In this document: positions 1-9,241 of the stretch, piece by piece | Layout: the number at the start of each line of letters is the position of its first letter | How positions within the stretch are numbered: the first letter of the stretch is position 1 | DNA from: JAYVSZ01 sp043774925 | GTDB lineage: Bacteria > Pseudomonadota > Gammaproteobacteria > Burkholderiales > Methylophilaceae | DNA: 64,000 nt | Reading direction: 5' to 3' | Assembly (NCBI GenBank): GCA_043774925.1 | Contig: JAYVSZ010000015.1 | Location: forward strand, 6,929 to 70,928 | Notes under the pieces: generated by a model | The model's database searches: none | Seen by the model: only the letters and a program-made list of their open reading frames with translations | What the model was told of the DNA's origin: nothing | Translations under genes and position numbers: made by a program

Positions 1-507
1 CACAAGCACCGCATCGCCAAACGATTTATCAATGATTTTACCTTTTAATTGTAAAACCGCGCGCGCCAATTCGTCCACACGATTATATTGTACGGTCAAA
101 TTCAGCTCCTGCATTTCTACAAAAGGCACGTCAGAAGCCGCTTCCAGCGCCATTCTCGCCGTGCCACCATAAGCACGCGCAAGACCGCCTGTGCCTAAAT
201 TCACGCCACCATAATAGCGAATTACGCCGACGCAGACGTTAATTAAATCGCGCCCTTCCAGCATTTGCAATATCGGTTTGCCCGCGGTGCCGCTTGGCTC
301 GCCAGCGTCTGAAAAGCGAGGCACAATGCCATCCGACGTTTTAATTCTAAATGCATAAGCCAAATGGCTTGCGGCTTGATGTTGCGTAGCGATTGCACGC
401 AAAAATGCGCCCACTTCTTGCTCTGAGCTGCAGCTTGCGGCCCAAGCCAAAAATTTTGATTTAGTAATAGTTTGTTCGGCAAAGCCTGATTTTTCAATAG
501 TTTGCAA
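1..507 (-). CDS. yigZ: YigZ/IMPACT family protein (partial)
   Basis: The C-terminal end runs off the left edge; about 168 residues are visible. The frame contains the IMPACT/UPF0029 signature FSDAGEPSGTAGKPIL followed by IRYYGGVNLGTGGLARAYGG, which identifies the YigZ family. The molecular role is not settled; the eukaryotic relative IMPACT binds GCN1. The start is inferred to be TTG at 507-505: the fhs stop codon lies 3 nt upstream in the same frame, so the gene cannot extend further, and no ATG is available near the N-terminus. An AGGG sits 12 nt upstream. It is the last gene of the cysB-to-yigZ string, probably translated by coupling to fhs. The family call is firm, the exact start less so. 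Confidence 0.85.
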   Translation of the reverse strand, partial: MQTIEKSGFAEQTITKSKFLAWAASCSSEQEVGAFLRAIATQHQAASHLAYAFRIKTSDGIVPRFSDAGEPSGTAGKPILQMLEGRDLINVCVGVIRYYGGVNLGTGGLARAYGGTARMALEAASDVPFVEMQELNLTVQYNRVDELARAVLQLKGKIIDKSFGDAVLV

Positions 508-510
508 TGC

Positions 511-2187
511 TTAGTTCAGCCCTGTGATATTGCCGTGCGAGTCAATATCAATGCGACTGCTGGCAGGGGTCTTGGGTAAACCGGGCATCGTCATCATGTC
601 GCCGCAAATCGCCACAACAAAGCCCGCACCGCGCGATAAACGCAATTCGCGCACGTGTAGCGTGTGGCCGCTGGGTGCACCACGCAATGTCGGGTCGCTA
701 GAAAACGAATATTGCGTTTTGGCGATGCAAATGGGGAACTTACTGTAGTGCGCCTCCAGCGATTTAAGCTGAGAAGCCGCATCAGCGCTTAATTCTACGT
801 TTTTGGCACCATACATTTTCGTCGCAATCGTTTCGATTTTTTTCAACAAGCTATCACTATCATTGTAAAGCAGCTTGAATTTGGATTTTTTTTGTTCAAT
901 TTCCGCGACGACCGCGTGTGCCAAGTCAGTCGCACCGGCGCCGCCTTCTGCCCAATGTTTGCAGATAATCGCTTGGCTACCAAGTCGCTCGACTTCCTTT
1001 TTGAGTGTAGCAACTTCCAAGTCGGTATCTTGCGTAAAATGATTAATTGCAACGATCACTTGCAAACCAAAATTATCATGACAATTATTAATATGTCGTT
1101 TTAAATTACTGATTCCATTAATTAAATAATCTATATTTTCAACACTTAATTCTTTCAAATCTGCACCGCCGTGATACTTCAGTGCGCGAATCGTCACCAC
1201 AATCACTACCACTTCTGGCTGTAGATTGGCCTTGCGACACTTAATATCGATAAATTTCTCTGCGCCCAAATCGGCGCCAAAACCTGCTTCGGTAATCACG
1301 TAATCCGCTAGTTTTAACGCCGTTTTAGTTGCCACTACCGAGTTGCAACCGTGCGCGATATTGGCAAATGGACCGCCGTGAATAATCGCTGGCGTGTGCT
1401 CTAAAGTTTGCACCAAATTCGGCTGAAATGCATCTTTGAGCAAAGCCGCCATCGCGCCATGTGCCTCTAGCAGCCGCGCCGTTATTGGCTCTCCAGCCAT
1501 GCTCTTTGCCACTTGAATTTCACCTAAGCGCGTTTTTAAATCGTCTAAATTTTCTGCCAAACAGAAAATCGCCATCACTTCCGACGCTACTGTGATGTCA
1601 AAACCAGTTTCGGTTTCATGGCGCTGCTGATGAAGCGTCGCGCGGCGCAAAGCACGGTCGTTCATATCCATGCAGCGCCGCCAAGTAATTGTTTTTAAAT
1701 CAATATTGAGTGAATTTCCATGGTAAATATGATTATCCACCAGCGCCGCAAGCAAGTTATTCGCCGCCGTAATCGCGTGGAAATCGCCCGTAAAATGTAA
1801 GTTGATATTTTCCATCGGTATCGCTTGCGCGTAACCGCCGCCCGTCGCGCCGCCTTTAATGCCAAAAACTGGCCCAAGTGAAGGTTCGCGCAGGCAAATA
1901 ATGGCTTTTTTTGCTGATTTTTCTTTTTTAAATAGGTGATTCAGCGCGTCTGCAAGGCCAATCGTGGTGGTGGTTTTGCCTTCGCCTGCAGGTGTTGGGC
2001 TAATGGCGGTCACCAGCACCAATTTTCCACTAGGTTTTTTTTGAATGTTACGCAGACAGTCTGCGCTCAATTTCGCGATATGATGACCGTACGGAATAAG
2101 CGCATCCGCAGTAATGCCAAGCGTTTTGGCAACCGTTAGTATTGGTTTTAACTCTGCCGCCTGCGCAATTTCAATATCGCTGAGCAT
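511..2187 (-). CDS. fhs: Formate-tetrahydrofolate ligase
   Basis: Catalyses ATP-dependent formation of 10-formyl-tetrahydrofolate from formate and THF, feeding one-carbon units to purine, fMet and serine synthesis. The 558-residue length matches the family. Near the N-terminus (about residues 64-75) is the P-loop PTPAGEGKTTTTIG, followed by REPSLGPVFGIKGGATGGG at about 100-118, both typical of this enzyme. ATG directly abuts the TAA of the upstream HerA-like gene, so the two are almost certainly co-transcribed and coupled. In a methylotroph it links formate to the folate pool. Assignment is secure. Confidence 0.97.
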   Translation of the reverse strand: MLSDIEIAQAAELKPILTVAKTLGITADALIPYGHHIAKLSADCLRNIQKKPSGKLVLVTAISPTPAGEGKTTTTIGLADALNHLFKKEKSAKKAIICLREPSLGPVFGIKGGATGGGYAQAIPMENINLHFTGDFHAITAANNLLAALVDNHIYHGNSLNIDLKTITWRRCMDMNDRALRRATLHQQRHETETGFDITVASEVMAIFCLAENLDDLKTRLGEIQVAKSMAGEPITARLLEAHGAMAALLKDAFQPNLVQTLEHTPAIIHGGPFANIAHGCNSVVATKTALKLADYVITEAGFGADLGAEKFIDIKCRKANLQPEVVVIVVTIRALKYHGGADLKELSVENIDYLINGISNLKRHINNCHDNFGLQVIVAINHFTQDTDLEVATLKKEVERLGSQAIICKHWAEGGAGATDLAHAVVAEIEQKKSKFKLLYNDSDSLLKKIETIATKMYGAKNVELSADAASQLKSLEAHYSKFPICIAKTQYSFSSDPTLRGAPSGHTLHVRELRLSRGAGFVVAICGDMMTMPGLPKTPASSRIDIDSHGNITGLN

Positions 2188-3651
2188 TTATTTGCGACCG
2201 CCTAAAATACTACCCAACACGCCGCGAATAATGCTACGCCCAAGCTGCGAACCGACAGCGCGCGCTGCCGATTTGGCAGCACTTTCTAAGATTGTGTCGG
2301 AGTTTTTACTACGCCCGCCAAACATGCCGCCCCAATCAAAGCCTTTACCCTCCTCGGCTGCTGGCGCACTTTCTGCAGCACGTTTGGTGAGTATTTCGTA
2401 GGCCGATTCACGATCAATTTGTTTCTCGTAAAACCCTGCCACAATTGAGTTGGCAATGGTTACAGCGCGTTCCGCATCTGTCGCTGGGCCAATGCGGCTT
2501 TGCGGAGGCACAATAAACGTGCGCTCGACTGGTGTTGGAGTGCCCTTTTCATCTAAAAATGAAACCAGCGCCTCACCCACGCCCAACTCGGTAATCGCTG
2601 TCCTTACATCTACTTTTGGATTGGTTCTAAATGTTTCTGCGGCAGAATTTACAGCCTTTTGGTCGCGCGGTGTAAATGCACGCAAGGCATGCTGCACGCG
2701 GTTTCCCAGCTGACCAAGTACGATATCAGGAATGTCTAAAGGATTTTGACTGACGAAATAAACGCCCACGCCTTTGGAGCGAATGAGGCGAATCACTTGT
2801 TCGATCTTGCTCATCAGCACTTGCGGCGCATCGGTAAACAGCAAATGCGCTTCGTCAAAGAAAAATACCAGTTTTGGTTTTTCTAAATCGCCGACTTCAG
2901 GTAGTTTTTCAAATAAGTCTGAAAGCAAACTTAACAACAAAGTCGCATACACACGCGGCGAGTTAAACAACTTATCGGAAGCCAGAATGTTAATCACGCC
3001 GCGGCCTTGCGCGTCAGTCTGAATCAGGTCATCCAAGTTAAGTGCAGGCTCGCCAAATAACACATCGCCGCCCTCGGTTTCAATTTGCAATAATGCCCGC
3101 TGCAGCGCGCCAACACTGGCTGCCGAGATATTACCATATTGTGTTTGATACTCGGCAGAATGCTCCGCCGCGTGCTGTGACATGGCGCGTAAATCTTTCA
3201 AATCCAGCAACAACCAACCTTTGTCGTCAGCGATTTTGAAAATGGAATTAAGCACGCCACCTTGCACGTCGTTGAGATTAAGCATGCGCGCCAACAATAA
3301 TGGCCCCATTTCGGCAATGGTGGTGCGTACGGGGTGACCTTTTACGCCAAATACATCCCAAAATGTGACGGGTGAAGCTTGTGGTTTGAAATCAGCTAAA
3401 TTAAGCTGCGCCACGCGCGCATCTACTTTTGGGTTGCCGCCGCCCGCTTGGCTCATGCCAGACAAATCACCCTTCACATCCGCCATAAATACAGGCACAC
3501 CAAGCTTGGAAAAACCTTCTGCCAAGCTTTGCAGCGTCACCGTTTTACCTGTGCCAGTCGCGCCCGCAATCAAACCGTGGCGATTCGCCATTTTGGGCAA
3601 AATAAAGCTACTAATATCGGCGTTTTTAGCGATTAAAATGGGATCTGCCAT
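2188..3651 (-). CDS. HerA-like ATPase, DUF853 (YjgR) family
   Basis: A 487-residue P-loop ATPase. Walker A is GATGTGKT at about residues 30-37 and Walker B is LVFFFDEAHLLF near residue 260; the arginine-containing segment HALRAFTPRDQKAV follows. This pattern matches the DUF853/YjgR branch of the HerA-FtsK superfamily, whose cellular role is not established. No nuclease partner such as NurA is adjacent, so a DNA-end-resection role is not supported here. The C-terminal 60 residues are Gly/Ala/Ser-rich (GGMFGGRSKNSD, then SAARAVGSQLGRSIIRGVLG). It lies 30 nt after the DUF302 lipoprotein gene and touches fhs. Confidence 0.9.
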   Translation of the reverse strand: MADPILIAKNADISSFILPKMANRHGLIAGATGTGKTVTLQSLAEGFSKLGVPVFMADVKGDLSGMSQAGGGNPKVDARVAQLNLADFKPQASPVTFWDVFGVKGHPVRTTIAEMGPLLLARMLNLNDVQGGVLNSIFKIADDKGWLLLDLKDLRAMSQHAAEHSAEYQTQYGNISAASVGALQRALLQIETEGGDVLFGEPALNLDDLIQTDAQGRGVINILASDKLFNSPRVYATLLLSLLSDLFEKLPEVGDLEKPKLVFFFDEAHLLFTDAPQVLMSKIEQVIRLIRSKGVGVYFVSQNPLDIPDIVLGQLGNRVQHALRAFTPRDQKAVNSAAETFRTNPKVDVRTAITELGVGEALVSFLDEKGTPTPVERTFIVPPQSRIGPATDAERAVTIANSIVAGFYEKQIDRESAYEILTKRAAESAPAAEEGKGFDWGGMFGGRSKNSDTILESAAKSAARAVGSQLGRSIIRGVLGSILGGRK

Positions 3652-3681
3652 GCGAACATTACTTTCTTTTAAATAAGATGA

Positions 3682-4215
3682 TTATATTTCACCCTTGCTG
3701 GCTTTGCTAATCATTTGAATCAGCGCGTCTTCTAGTTGCTGAGCAGCTTTCTTAGCACGCTCTGAGGGGTTTTTTATGCTTTTTAAATCATAAGTTGGGC
3801 GCGCTAAGCCTAAAAATAAATGTGATTTTTTATCGGCGCCAAGTTTCTCATATATAGCCACTCGACACGGCGCAAAAACCAAAAACTCTGGATGATCGAG
3901 AAAAATTTCTGTACCCATACTGAGATTACAAAACGAATGCACCTCTTTAACGCCTTGCGGGTCGATGCCGCGCGCTTTAATATGGTCGCCGATGGGAAAA
4001 TTGGCGGGATTGACGAAATTCATGCCTTCCGACACGCTTTTTAGGCTATCTACGACGTCTTGATAGCTCACGCCGTCTTTCACTTGCACTTCATATATCG
4101 CGCTATTGGGGTTGATGCTGGTGTAGCTTGCTTGCGGGCTTTCTACGGCCACTTTATTGCTAGCACATGCGCTAAGCACAAGCAAAAAAGCAGTCGCGCG
4201 TAATAATTTAGCCAT
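3682..4215 (-). CDS. DUF302-domain lipoprotein
   Basis: A 177-residue protein with a short signal sequence ending in a lipobox, LVLSAC (Cys at about 17), so it is probably acylated and anchored in the periplasm. The body resembles DUF302: a paired-strand segment VSYQDVVDSLKSVSEGMNF, a central motif around EVHSFCNLSMGTEIFLDHPEFLVFAPC, and a helical tail with Lys/Arg-rich ends. The function of DUF302 is unknown. It starts 7 nt after cysB and precedes the HerA-like gene by 30 nt. Family assignment is moderate because DUF302 proteins are divergent; export and lipidation are clear. Confidence 0.75.
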   Translation of the reverse strand: MAKLLRATAFLLVLSACASNKVAVESPQASYTSINPNSAIYEVQVKDGVSYQDVVDSLKSVSEGMNFVNPANFPIGDHIKARGIDPQGVKEVHSFCNLSMGTEIFLDHPEFLVFAPCRVAIYEKLGADKKSHLFLGLARPTYDLKSIKNPSERAKKAAQQLEDALIQMISKASKGEI

Positions 4216-4222
4216 TGAATTT

Positions 4223-5158
4223 TTAAATCATTGAATGTGTGATTTTAAATGCATCATCCACCGCTCTACGGTTAAATTTGGGCGAAAGCATTTCAATAAA
4301 GCCGTAAGTATAGCCGCGCATAAAGGCATCTTTGCGTACGCCCAAATAAGTGGTGCTAGCTGGGAATAAATGACTGCAATCTAGTCGCACCAAGTGATTA
4401 TCGCGCTCTTCATCAAACGCCATGTTAGCAATTAAGCCGATACCCAAACCCAAATTGACATAGGTTTTAATTACATCCGCATCAATCGCCGTCAGCACCA
4501 CATTGGGCATAACACCCGCATTGTGGAACACTTTGGAAACGATTGTGCTGCCAGTAAATGCAAAATCGTATGTAATCAGCGGGTAGCTGGCGATATGCGC
4601 CAAAGTCAGGGGCGCGGCGTCTATCAAACGGTGGCCTTTTGGCACAACCACGCAGCGATTCCACTCGTAACACGGCAGGCACAGCAAGCGCTCATCTTGG
4701 CTAATCGCCTCGGTCGCAATGCCAATGTCCGCCTCACCGCTGGCGATTTGCGCGGTGACCTGCGAGGGGTTACCTTGGTGAATATTGAGTTTAACGTGTG
4801 GATAAGTTTCCATAAATTGCTTTACCGCAGCGGGCAATTTGTAGCGCGCTTGCGTGTGCGTGGTGGCAATGGTGAGCGTGCCAGTTTCTACTTTACTAAA
4901 CTCGTCGCCAACGCGCTTGATGTTTTGCATCTCAAGAATCACCGTGGCAGCCAGTTTGATGATGTGTTTACCAGGCTCGGTTACGCCAGTTAAACGTTTG
5001 CCATTGCGCTGAAAAATCTGCAAATTCAATTCTTCTTCAAGCAACTGAATCTGCTTGCTGACGCCAGGTTGTGAAGTGTGCAATGCCTCAGCCGCCGCAG
5101 AAATGCTCAGTCCTTGGCGCACCACCTCATGCACATATTTTAATTGGTGTAGTTTCAT
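4223..5158 (-). CDS. cysB: CysB-type LysR transcriptional regulator
   Basis: 311 residues. It has an N-terminal winged helix-turn-helix (about residues 2-60, with SISAAAEALHTSQPGVSKQI as the recognition region) and a LysR substrate-binding domain from about residue 90 (TIATTHTQARYKLPAAVKQF is the CysB/Cbl hallmark). Family members activate sulfate-assimilation genes when sulfur is limiting, with N-acetylserine as inducer and sulfide or thiosulfate as anti-inducer. The gene is divergent from the TauE-like transporter and the cys genes at 5.3-11.6 kb, the layout expected for their regulator. The 127-bp gap to the transporter start is the likely binding region. Confidence 0.93.
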   Translation of the reverse strand: MKLHQLKYVHEVVRQGLSISAAAEALHTSQPGVSKQIQLLEEELNLQIFQRNGKRLTGVTEPGKHIIKLAATVILEMQNIKRVGDEFSKVETGTLTIATTHTQARYKLPAAVKQFMETYPHVKLNIHQGNPSQVTAQIASGEADIGIATEAISQDERLLCLPCYEWNRCVVVPKGHRLIDAAPLTLAHIASYPLITYDFAFTGSTIVSKVFHNAGVMPNVVLTAIDADVIKTYVNLGLGIGLIANMAFDEERDNHLVRLDCSHLFPASTTYLGVRKDAFMRGYTYGFIEMLSPKFNRRAVDDAFKITHSMI

Positions 5159-5285
5159 TTAGAGCCTCTTTTTGCTAATGCTTCCTTTATAACTAAACAG
5201 CATACTAAAATAACAAATAAGTATTAAATAATTATATGAGTATCTGTTATATTACGCGACTAATTTCGTTATGTGTGGAATAAGC
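5159..5285. promoter_or_regulatory. Divergent cysB / sulfur-transporter promoter region
   Basis: A 127-bp AT-rich gap between two genes transcribed away from each other. A plausible -10 for the transporter is the TTATAT/TATATT run near 5248-5255. CysB sites are degenerate and none can be called with confidence by eye. A GGA lies 6 nt before the ATG at 5286 and supports that start over the upstream ATG at 5271. Confidence 0.4.
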
Positions 5286-6131
5286 ATGAATTTTTATTAC
5301 ATTTTTGCAGGGTTTGCTGTCGGCTTGCTAGTCGGACTCACTGGCGTGGGCGGCGGCTCGCTCATGACGCCGATTTTGCTCATATTTTTCAACGTCAAAG
5401 CGGCCGTTGCAGTGGGCACCGATTTGCTTTATGCATCGATTACCAAGTCCGCAGGTATTTTTGCGCATGGCAAGCTAGGCAATATCGATTGGCACATTGT
5501 TAAATTGCTGGCTTATGGCAGTGTGCCCGCCTCTGTTATCACTACGTTATATTTGAGGACACTCGATATTACGTCTGACAATGCCGTGGCGGAAATCAAA
5601 TTCTGGCTGGGCATCGCGCTACTGCTCACTTCGCTGTCGGTTTTGTTTCGCAATCAATTGGCCAAACTCTCCAAAACTGGGCATTGGGTTAACCCGAAAT
5701 ATACGCCTGCGGCAACCATTATTTTAGGACTTATTTTAGGCTTTTTAGTCACGCTCACCTCCGTGGGCGCGGGCGCGCTGGGCGTTACCGCCTTGCTGAT
5801 TCTGTACCCGAAAGCACATATCACCAAAATCGTCGGCACAGATGTCGCGCATGCGGTACCTCTGACGCTGGTGGCGGGCTTGGGCCACGTCACGCTTGGC
5901 ACGGTGGATTACTCACTTTTAGGCACACTACTTATCGGCTCCATTCCTGGCATTTGGATTGGTAGCCATTTAAGCTCAAAAGTTGCGGAACATTGGGTAC
6001 GCACAGTGCTCGCGCTGATTTTGGTTTATGTTGGTCAGAAATTAGCATTTCCGCAGTTTAATCAATTACTTGGAATTTCATTTTTGCTATTTATAATCGC
6101 TTTAAAGCAACTTGGATTTAAAAAATCTTAA
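5286..6131 (+). CDS. TauE/SafE family transporter (putative sulfite/sulfonate exporter or sulfate uptake)
   Basis: About 281 residues with some eight hydrophobic segments. The N-terminal repeat begins VGLLVGLTGVGGGSLMTP, the TauE/SafE signature, and a second copy is recognisable at TLTSVGAGALGVTALLILYP. Family members move sulfite, sulfoacetate or sulfate-related anions across the inner membrane. Its position, divergent from cysB and 56 nt before cysI, makes a sulfur oxyanion the likely substrate; the direction of transport is not shown by sequence. ATG at 5286 is preferred over 5271 because GGAATAAGC gives it a well-spaced ribosome-binding site. Confidence 0.88.
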   Translation: MNFYYIFAGFAVGLLVGLTGVGGGSLMTPILLIFFNVKAAVAVGTDLLYASITKSAGIFAHGKLGNIDWHIVKLLAYGSVPASVITTLYLRTLDITSDNAVAEIKFWLGIALLLTSLSVLFRNQLAKLSKTGHWVNPKYTPAATIILGLILGFLVTLTSVGAGALGVTALLILYPKAHITKIVGTDVAHAVPLTLVAGLGHVTLGTVDYSLLGTLLIGSIPGIWIGSHLSSKVAEHWVRTVLALILVYVGQKLAFPQFNQLLGISFLLFIIALKQLGFKKS

Positions 6132-6187
6132 GCGAATACAGTCATTTTGCATTAAAATAGCGGGCTAACTTTAATTAGCAAAGCACC

Positions 6188-7852
6188 ATGTATAAATACG
6201 ATGAAATAGATCAAACCTTAGTAAATGAGCGCGTTGCGCAATACCGCGACCAAACACGCCGTTACTTGGCCAAAGAGCTTAGCGAAGACGAATTTCGTCC
6301 GCTACGCCTGCAAAACGGCTTGTATATTCAGCGTCACGCGCCCATGCTGCGTATTGCCGTGCCTTACGGCATGTTATCTAGCAAACAGTTGCACAAATTA
6401 GCAGATATTGCCACTAAGTACGACAAAGGCTACGGCCATTTTAGTACACGCCAAAACTTGCAACTCAATTGGCCGAAACTGGAAGAAGTGCCTGATATTT
6501 TGGCGGAACTCGCCACCGTGGAAATGCACGCCATTCAAACTAGCGGTAACTGCATACGCAACATTACTACCGACCAATTTGCTGGCATTGCGCCAGATGA
6601 AATTATTGATCCACGCGCCATGGCGGAGATTTTGCGCCAATGGAGCACGTTCCATCCAGAGTTCGCGCTGTTACCGCGCAAATTCAAAATCGCCGTCTCT
6701 GGCACCAAAGAAGACCGCGCCGTGGTGCAAATGCACGATATTGGCATGGAATTTTATCCTGATGCGCAAGGCAAAACAGCCATCAAAGTATGGGTAGGCG
6801 GCGGGCTGGGACGCACGCCAATACTAGGTGTGGTGATTCGCGAGCATTTGGAATGGCAACACGCACTTACCTATTGCGAGGCGATTATTCGCGTGTATAA
6901 CTTGCATGGTCGCCGCGATAATATTTACAAAGCACGCATCAAAATTTTGGTGAAAGCGTTGGGCATTGAAGAATTTAAAAAACAAGTAGAGGCCGAATGG
7001 GCAAACTTGAAAGACGCGCCAAATACCATTACAGAAGTCGAGTTAAATCGTGTAGCCAAGCATTTTGATGTAATGCCTTATGCCCTACTGCCCAATAACG
7101 ACGCGGGTTTCGACGCGGCGATTGCCAGCAACCCCGCTTTTTCGGCTTGGGTAAAACGTTGCGTGCATGCACATAAACAGCCTGGCTATCGCGCCGTCAC
7201 CTTATCCTTAAAACCACACGGCAAAGCGCCTGGCGACGCGACGAGTGAGCAAATGCACGTAGTTGCGGACTTGGCAGAACAATACAGTTTTGGCGAATTG
7301 CGCGTTTCGCATGAGCAAAATTTAATTCTCGCCGATGTCAAACTGAGTGACTTATTTGCGCTGTGGCAAAAAGCCCGTGCAAATGGCTTGGCAACGCCGA
7401 ATATTGGCCTTCTTACCGATATTATTTGCTGCCCGGGCGGCGATTTCTGTTCATTGGCAAACGCAAAAAGCATCCCGATTGCCGAAGCCATTCAAATGCA
7501 ATTCGACAACCTCGATTATTTACACGACATCGGCGACATCGAAATCAATATTTCTGGCTGCATGAACGCCTGCGGTCATCACCATGTGGGCCATATTGGC
7601 ATTTTGGGCGTGGATAAAGACAGTGAAGAATGGTATCAAGTCTCGCTAGGCGGCAAGCAAGGCAACGATGCCAGCATCGGCAGCGTGATTGGCCGCTCGT
7701 TCGCAGCAGATGAAATGCCGGGCGTGGTGCAAAAATTGATTGATGTGTACGTGAAAGAACGCACGCCTGAAGAGCGCTTTATCGACACCGTGCGCCGCTT
7801 AGGCTTAGAGCCGTTCAAAACCAACGTTTATGCGGCAAAGGAAGTAGCATGA
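6188..7852 (+). CDS. cysI: Siroheme-[4Fe-4S] sulfite reductase (hemoprotein)
   Basis: Six-electron reduction of sulfite to sulfide. 554 residues with two ferrite-like halves. The cluster/siroheme ligands are visible as CCPGGDFCSLANA (about residues 413-425) and SGCMNACGHHH (about 455-465), giving the C-X5-C and C-X3-C pattern. No cysJ flavoprotein is present in the window, and the neighbours are DUF934 and a ferredoxin. That suggests the branch of CysI/NirA-like enzymes fed by ferredoxin or another small donor rather than CysJ. The stop overlaps the DUF934 start by 4 nt. An assimilatory nitrite reductase is the alternative, but the context of cysH, cysD and cysN favours sulfite. Confidence 0.93.
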   Translation: MYKYDEIDQTLVNERVAQYRDQTRRYLAKELSEDEFRPLRLQNGLYIQRHAPMLRIAVPYGMLSSKQLHKLADIATKYDKGYGHFSTRQNLQLNWPKLEEVPDILAELATVEMHAIQTSGNCIRNITTDQFAGIAPDEIIDPRAMAEILRQWSTFHPEFALLPRKFKIAVSGTKEDRAVVQMHDIGMEFYPDAQGKTAIKVWVGGGLGRTPILGVVIREHLEWQHALTYCEAIIRVYNLHGRRDNIYKARIKILVKALGIEEFKKQVEAEWANLKDAPNTITEVELNRVAKHFDVMPYALLPNNDAGFDAAIASNPAFSAWVKRCVHAHKQPGYRAVTLSLKPHGKAPGDATSEQMHVVADLAEQYSFGELRVSHEQNLILADVKLSDLFALWQKARANGLATPNIGLLTDIICCPGGDFCSLANAKSIPIAEAIQMQFDNLDYLHDIGDIEINISGCMNACGHHHVGHIGILGVDKDSEEWYQVSLGGKQGNDASIGSVIGRSFAADEMPGVVQKLIDVYVKERTPEERFIDTVRRLGLEPFKTNVYAAKEVA

Positions 7853-8466
7853 GCAACTTAATTCAACTCAAAAACGGCGTTGCTTCAATCGTTGACGATA
7901 CTTGGACGATTGTGCCACTGCCCGCCAGCCTAGTGGAAGAGCGCAAACAAGCAGGCAAGGTGGTCCTGTTTAAACTCACTGGTGAAAAAACTGTCACGGA
8001 TGAACAAATCGCTAACACCGAGATTACCGCAGTCGGCAATATTATTGTGCCTTTAAGCGTATTTATCGCAAGAAGGAATGAGCTTGAGAGCCGCATGGCT
8101 GCTAGTGAATTGGGCATCTGGCTGGCGACGCATGAAGTGCTGGAAGACTTAATTCACGCGGTTGACGACATCAACAAATTACCGATGATCGCCGTGTTTG
8201 TAGAACGTTTCGCCGATGGCCGTATTTTCTCGCTCGGCACGCTTTTGCGCACGCGTTACGGCTTTAAAAACGAGCTGCGCGCCTTTGGCGACGTACTTAG
8301 AGATCAACTGTTTTTTCTTAAACGCGCTGGCTTTAGCAGTTTTCAAATCCGTGCAAATCGCAGCGCAGAAGACGCAATTGCCAGCTTAAACGACTTCACT
8401 GCGCCCTACCAAGGCGCTGTTGACGAGCCGCGCCCCGTGTTTGCGCGCTACAACCGAGGCGCATAA
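7849..8466 (+). CDS. DUF934 protein associated with sulfite reductase
   Basis: 205 residues with no signal peptide or membrane segment. Recognised as DUF934 from the opening pattern (short strand, then DDTWTIVPLPASL) and the C-terminal RYGFKNELRAFGDVLRDQLFFLKRAGFSSF. Members are found next to ferredoxin-type cysI in many proteobacteria, and a role in sulfite reduction is presumed but, to my knowledge, not demonstrated biochemically. ATGA overlap with cysI means coupled translation, and the gap to cysH is only 3 nt. No cofactor-binding cysteine motif is visible. Confidence 0.85.
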   Translation: MSNLIQLKNGVASIVDDTWTIVPLPASLVEERKQAGKVVLFKLTGEKTVTDEQIANTEITAVGNIIVPLSVFIARRNELESRMAASELGIWLATHEVLEDLIHAVDDINKLPMIAVFVERFADGRIFSLGTLLRTRYGFKNELRAFGDVLRDQLFFLKRAGFSSFQIRANRSAEDAIASLNDFTAPYQGAVDEPRPVFARYNRGA

Positions 8467-8469
8467 ATA

Positions 8470-9240
8470 ATGTCTGGTGAAGTCAGTTTTTTGAAGCCAA
8501 GCGCAAGCAGCGTTACCATCAACTCGGCAACCAATCCGACGTTGACGGATGCGCTGAAAGCCAGCGTGCAAGCCAAGACTGGCGCGGTGCTGGCTGTGCT
8601 AAAAAATGCCGAGAAAACCTTCCGGCCCATGACGTTTGCCAATAGTTTTGGTGCAGAAGACATGGTGCTGACCGACATTATTTTAAAAAATAAGCTCAAT
8701 ATCGAGGTGTTTTCACTGGATACTGGCCGCCTACCAACTGAAACTTACGATTTAATTGGCGAAACCGAAAAGCATTACAACACCAAGTTGCGTGTGTATT
8801 TTCCGCAAGCGAATACCGTTGAGTTTTATGTTAAAAATCATGGTATTAACGCATTTTATGAAAGTGTTGAATTAAGAAAAAGTTGCTGCCACATGCGCAA
8901 GGTCGAGCCGCTACAACGTGCTTTAAGCGGCAAAAAGGCTTGGGTAACGGGCATGCGCGCCGAGCAAGCCACAACGCGTGCCAATTTGCCTGTGCAAGAA
9001 TATGATGAAGGCAACAAATTAGAGAAATTTAACCCACTTAGCGATTGGACAGAGCAAGAAGTTTGGGCGTATATCCGCATGTTTGGCGTGCCATACAACG
9101 CACTACACGACCAGTTCTATCCGAGCATCGGCTGCGCGCCATGTACGCGCGCCATCGCCTTGGGCGAAGATGTGCGCGCTGGTAGATGGTGGTGGGAAGA
9201 CGCGAACAGCAAAGAATGCGGACTTCACGTTAAAAACTAA
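8470..9240 (+). CDS. cysH: Adenylyl-sulfate (APS/PAPS) reductase, iron-sulfur type
   Basis: Reduces activated sulfate to sulfite. 256 residues with a PAPS-reductase fold: ANSFGAEDMVLTD, then SLDTGRLPTET. The paired cysteines SCCHMRK (about residue 139) and GCAPCTR (about 222) are the [4Fe-4S] ligands that mark the APS-reducing class. The C-terminal ECGLH carries the catalytic cysteine that attacks the sulfate group. APS is therefore the more likely substrate, and no cysC (APS kinase) is seen in the window, which agrees. It follows DUF934 by 3 nt; the 187-bp gap after it is occupied by an inverted-repeat element. Confidence 0.94.
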   Translation: MSGEVSFLKPSASSVTINSATNPTLTDALKASVQAKTGAVLAVLKNAEKTFRPMTFANSFGAEDMVLTDIILKNKLNIEVFSLDTGRLPTETYDLIGETEKHYNTKLRVYFPQANTVEFYVKNHGINAFYESVELRKSCCHMRKVEPLQRALSGKKAWVTGMRAEQATTRANLPVQEYDEGNKLEKFNPLSDWTEQEVWAYIRMFGVPYNALHDQFYPSIGCAPCTRAIALGEDVRAGRWWWEDANSKECGLHVKN

Positions 9241-9241
9241 A

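Noticed and set aside
243..497. 84-codon minus-strand frame in the left edge
   Set aside because: It is out of frame with the clear YigZ-family sequence that covers the same bases.
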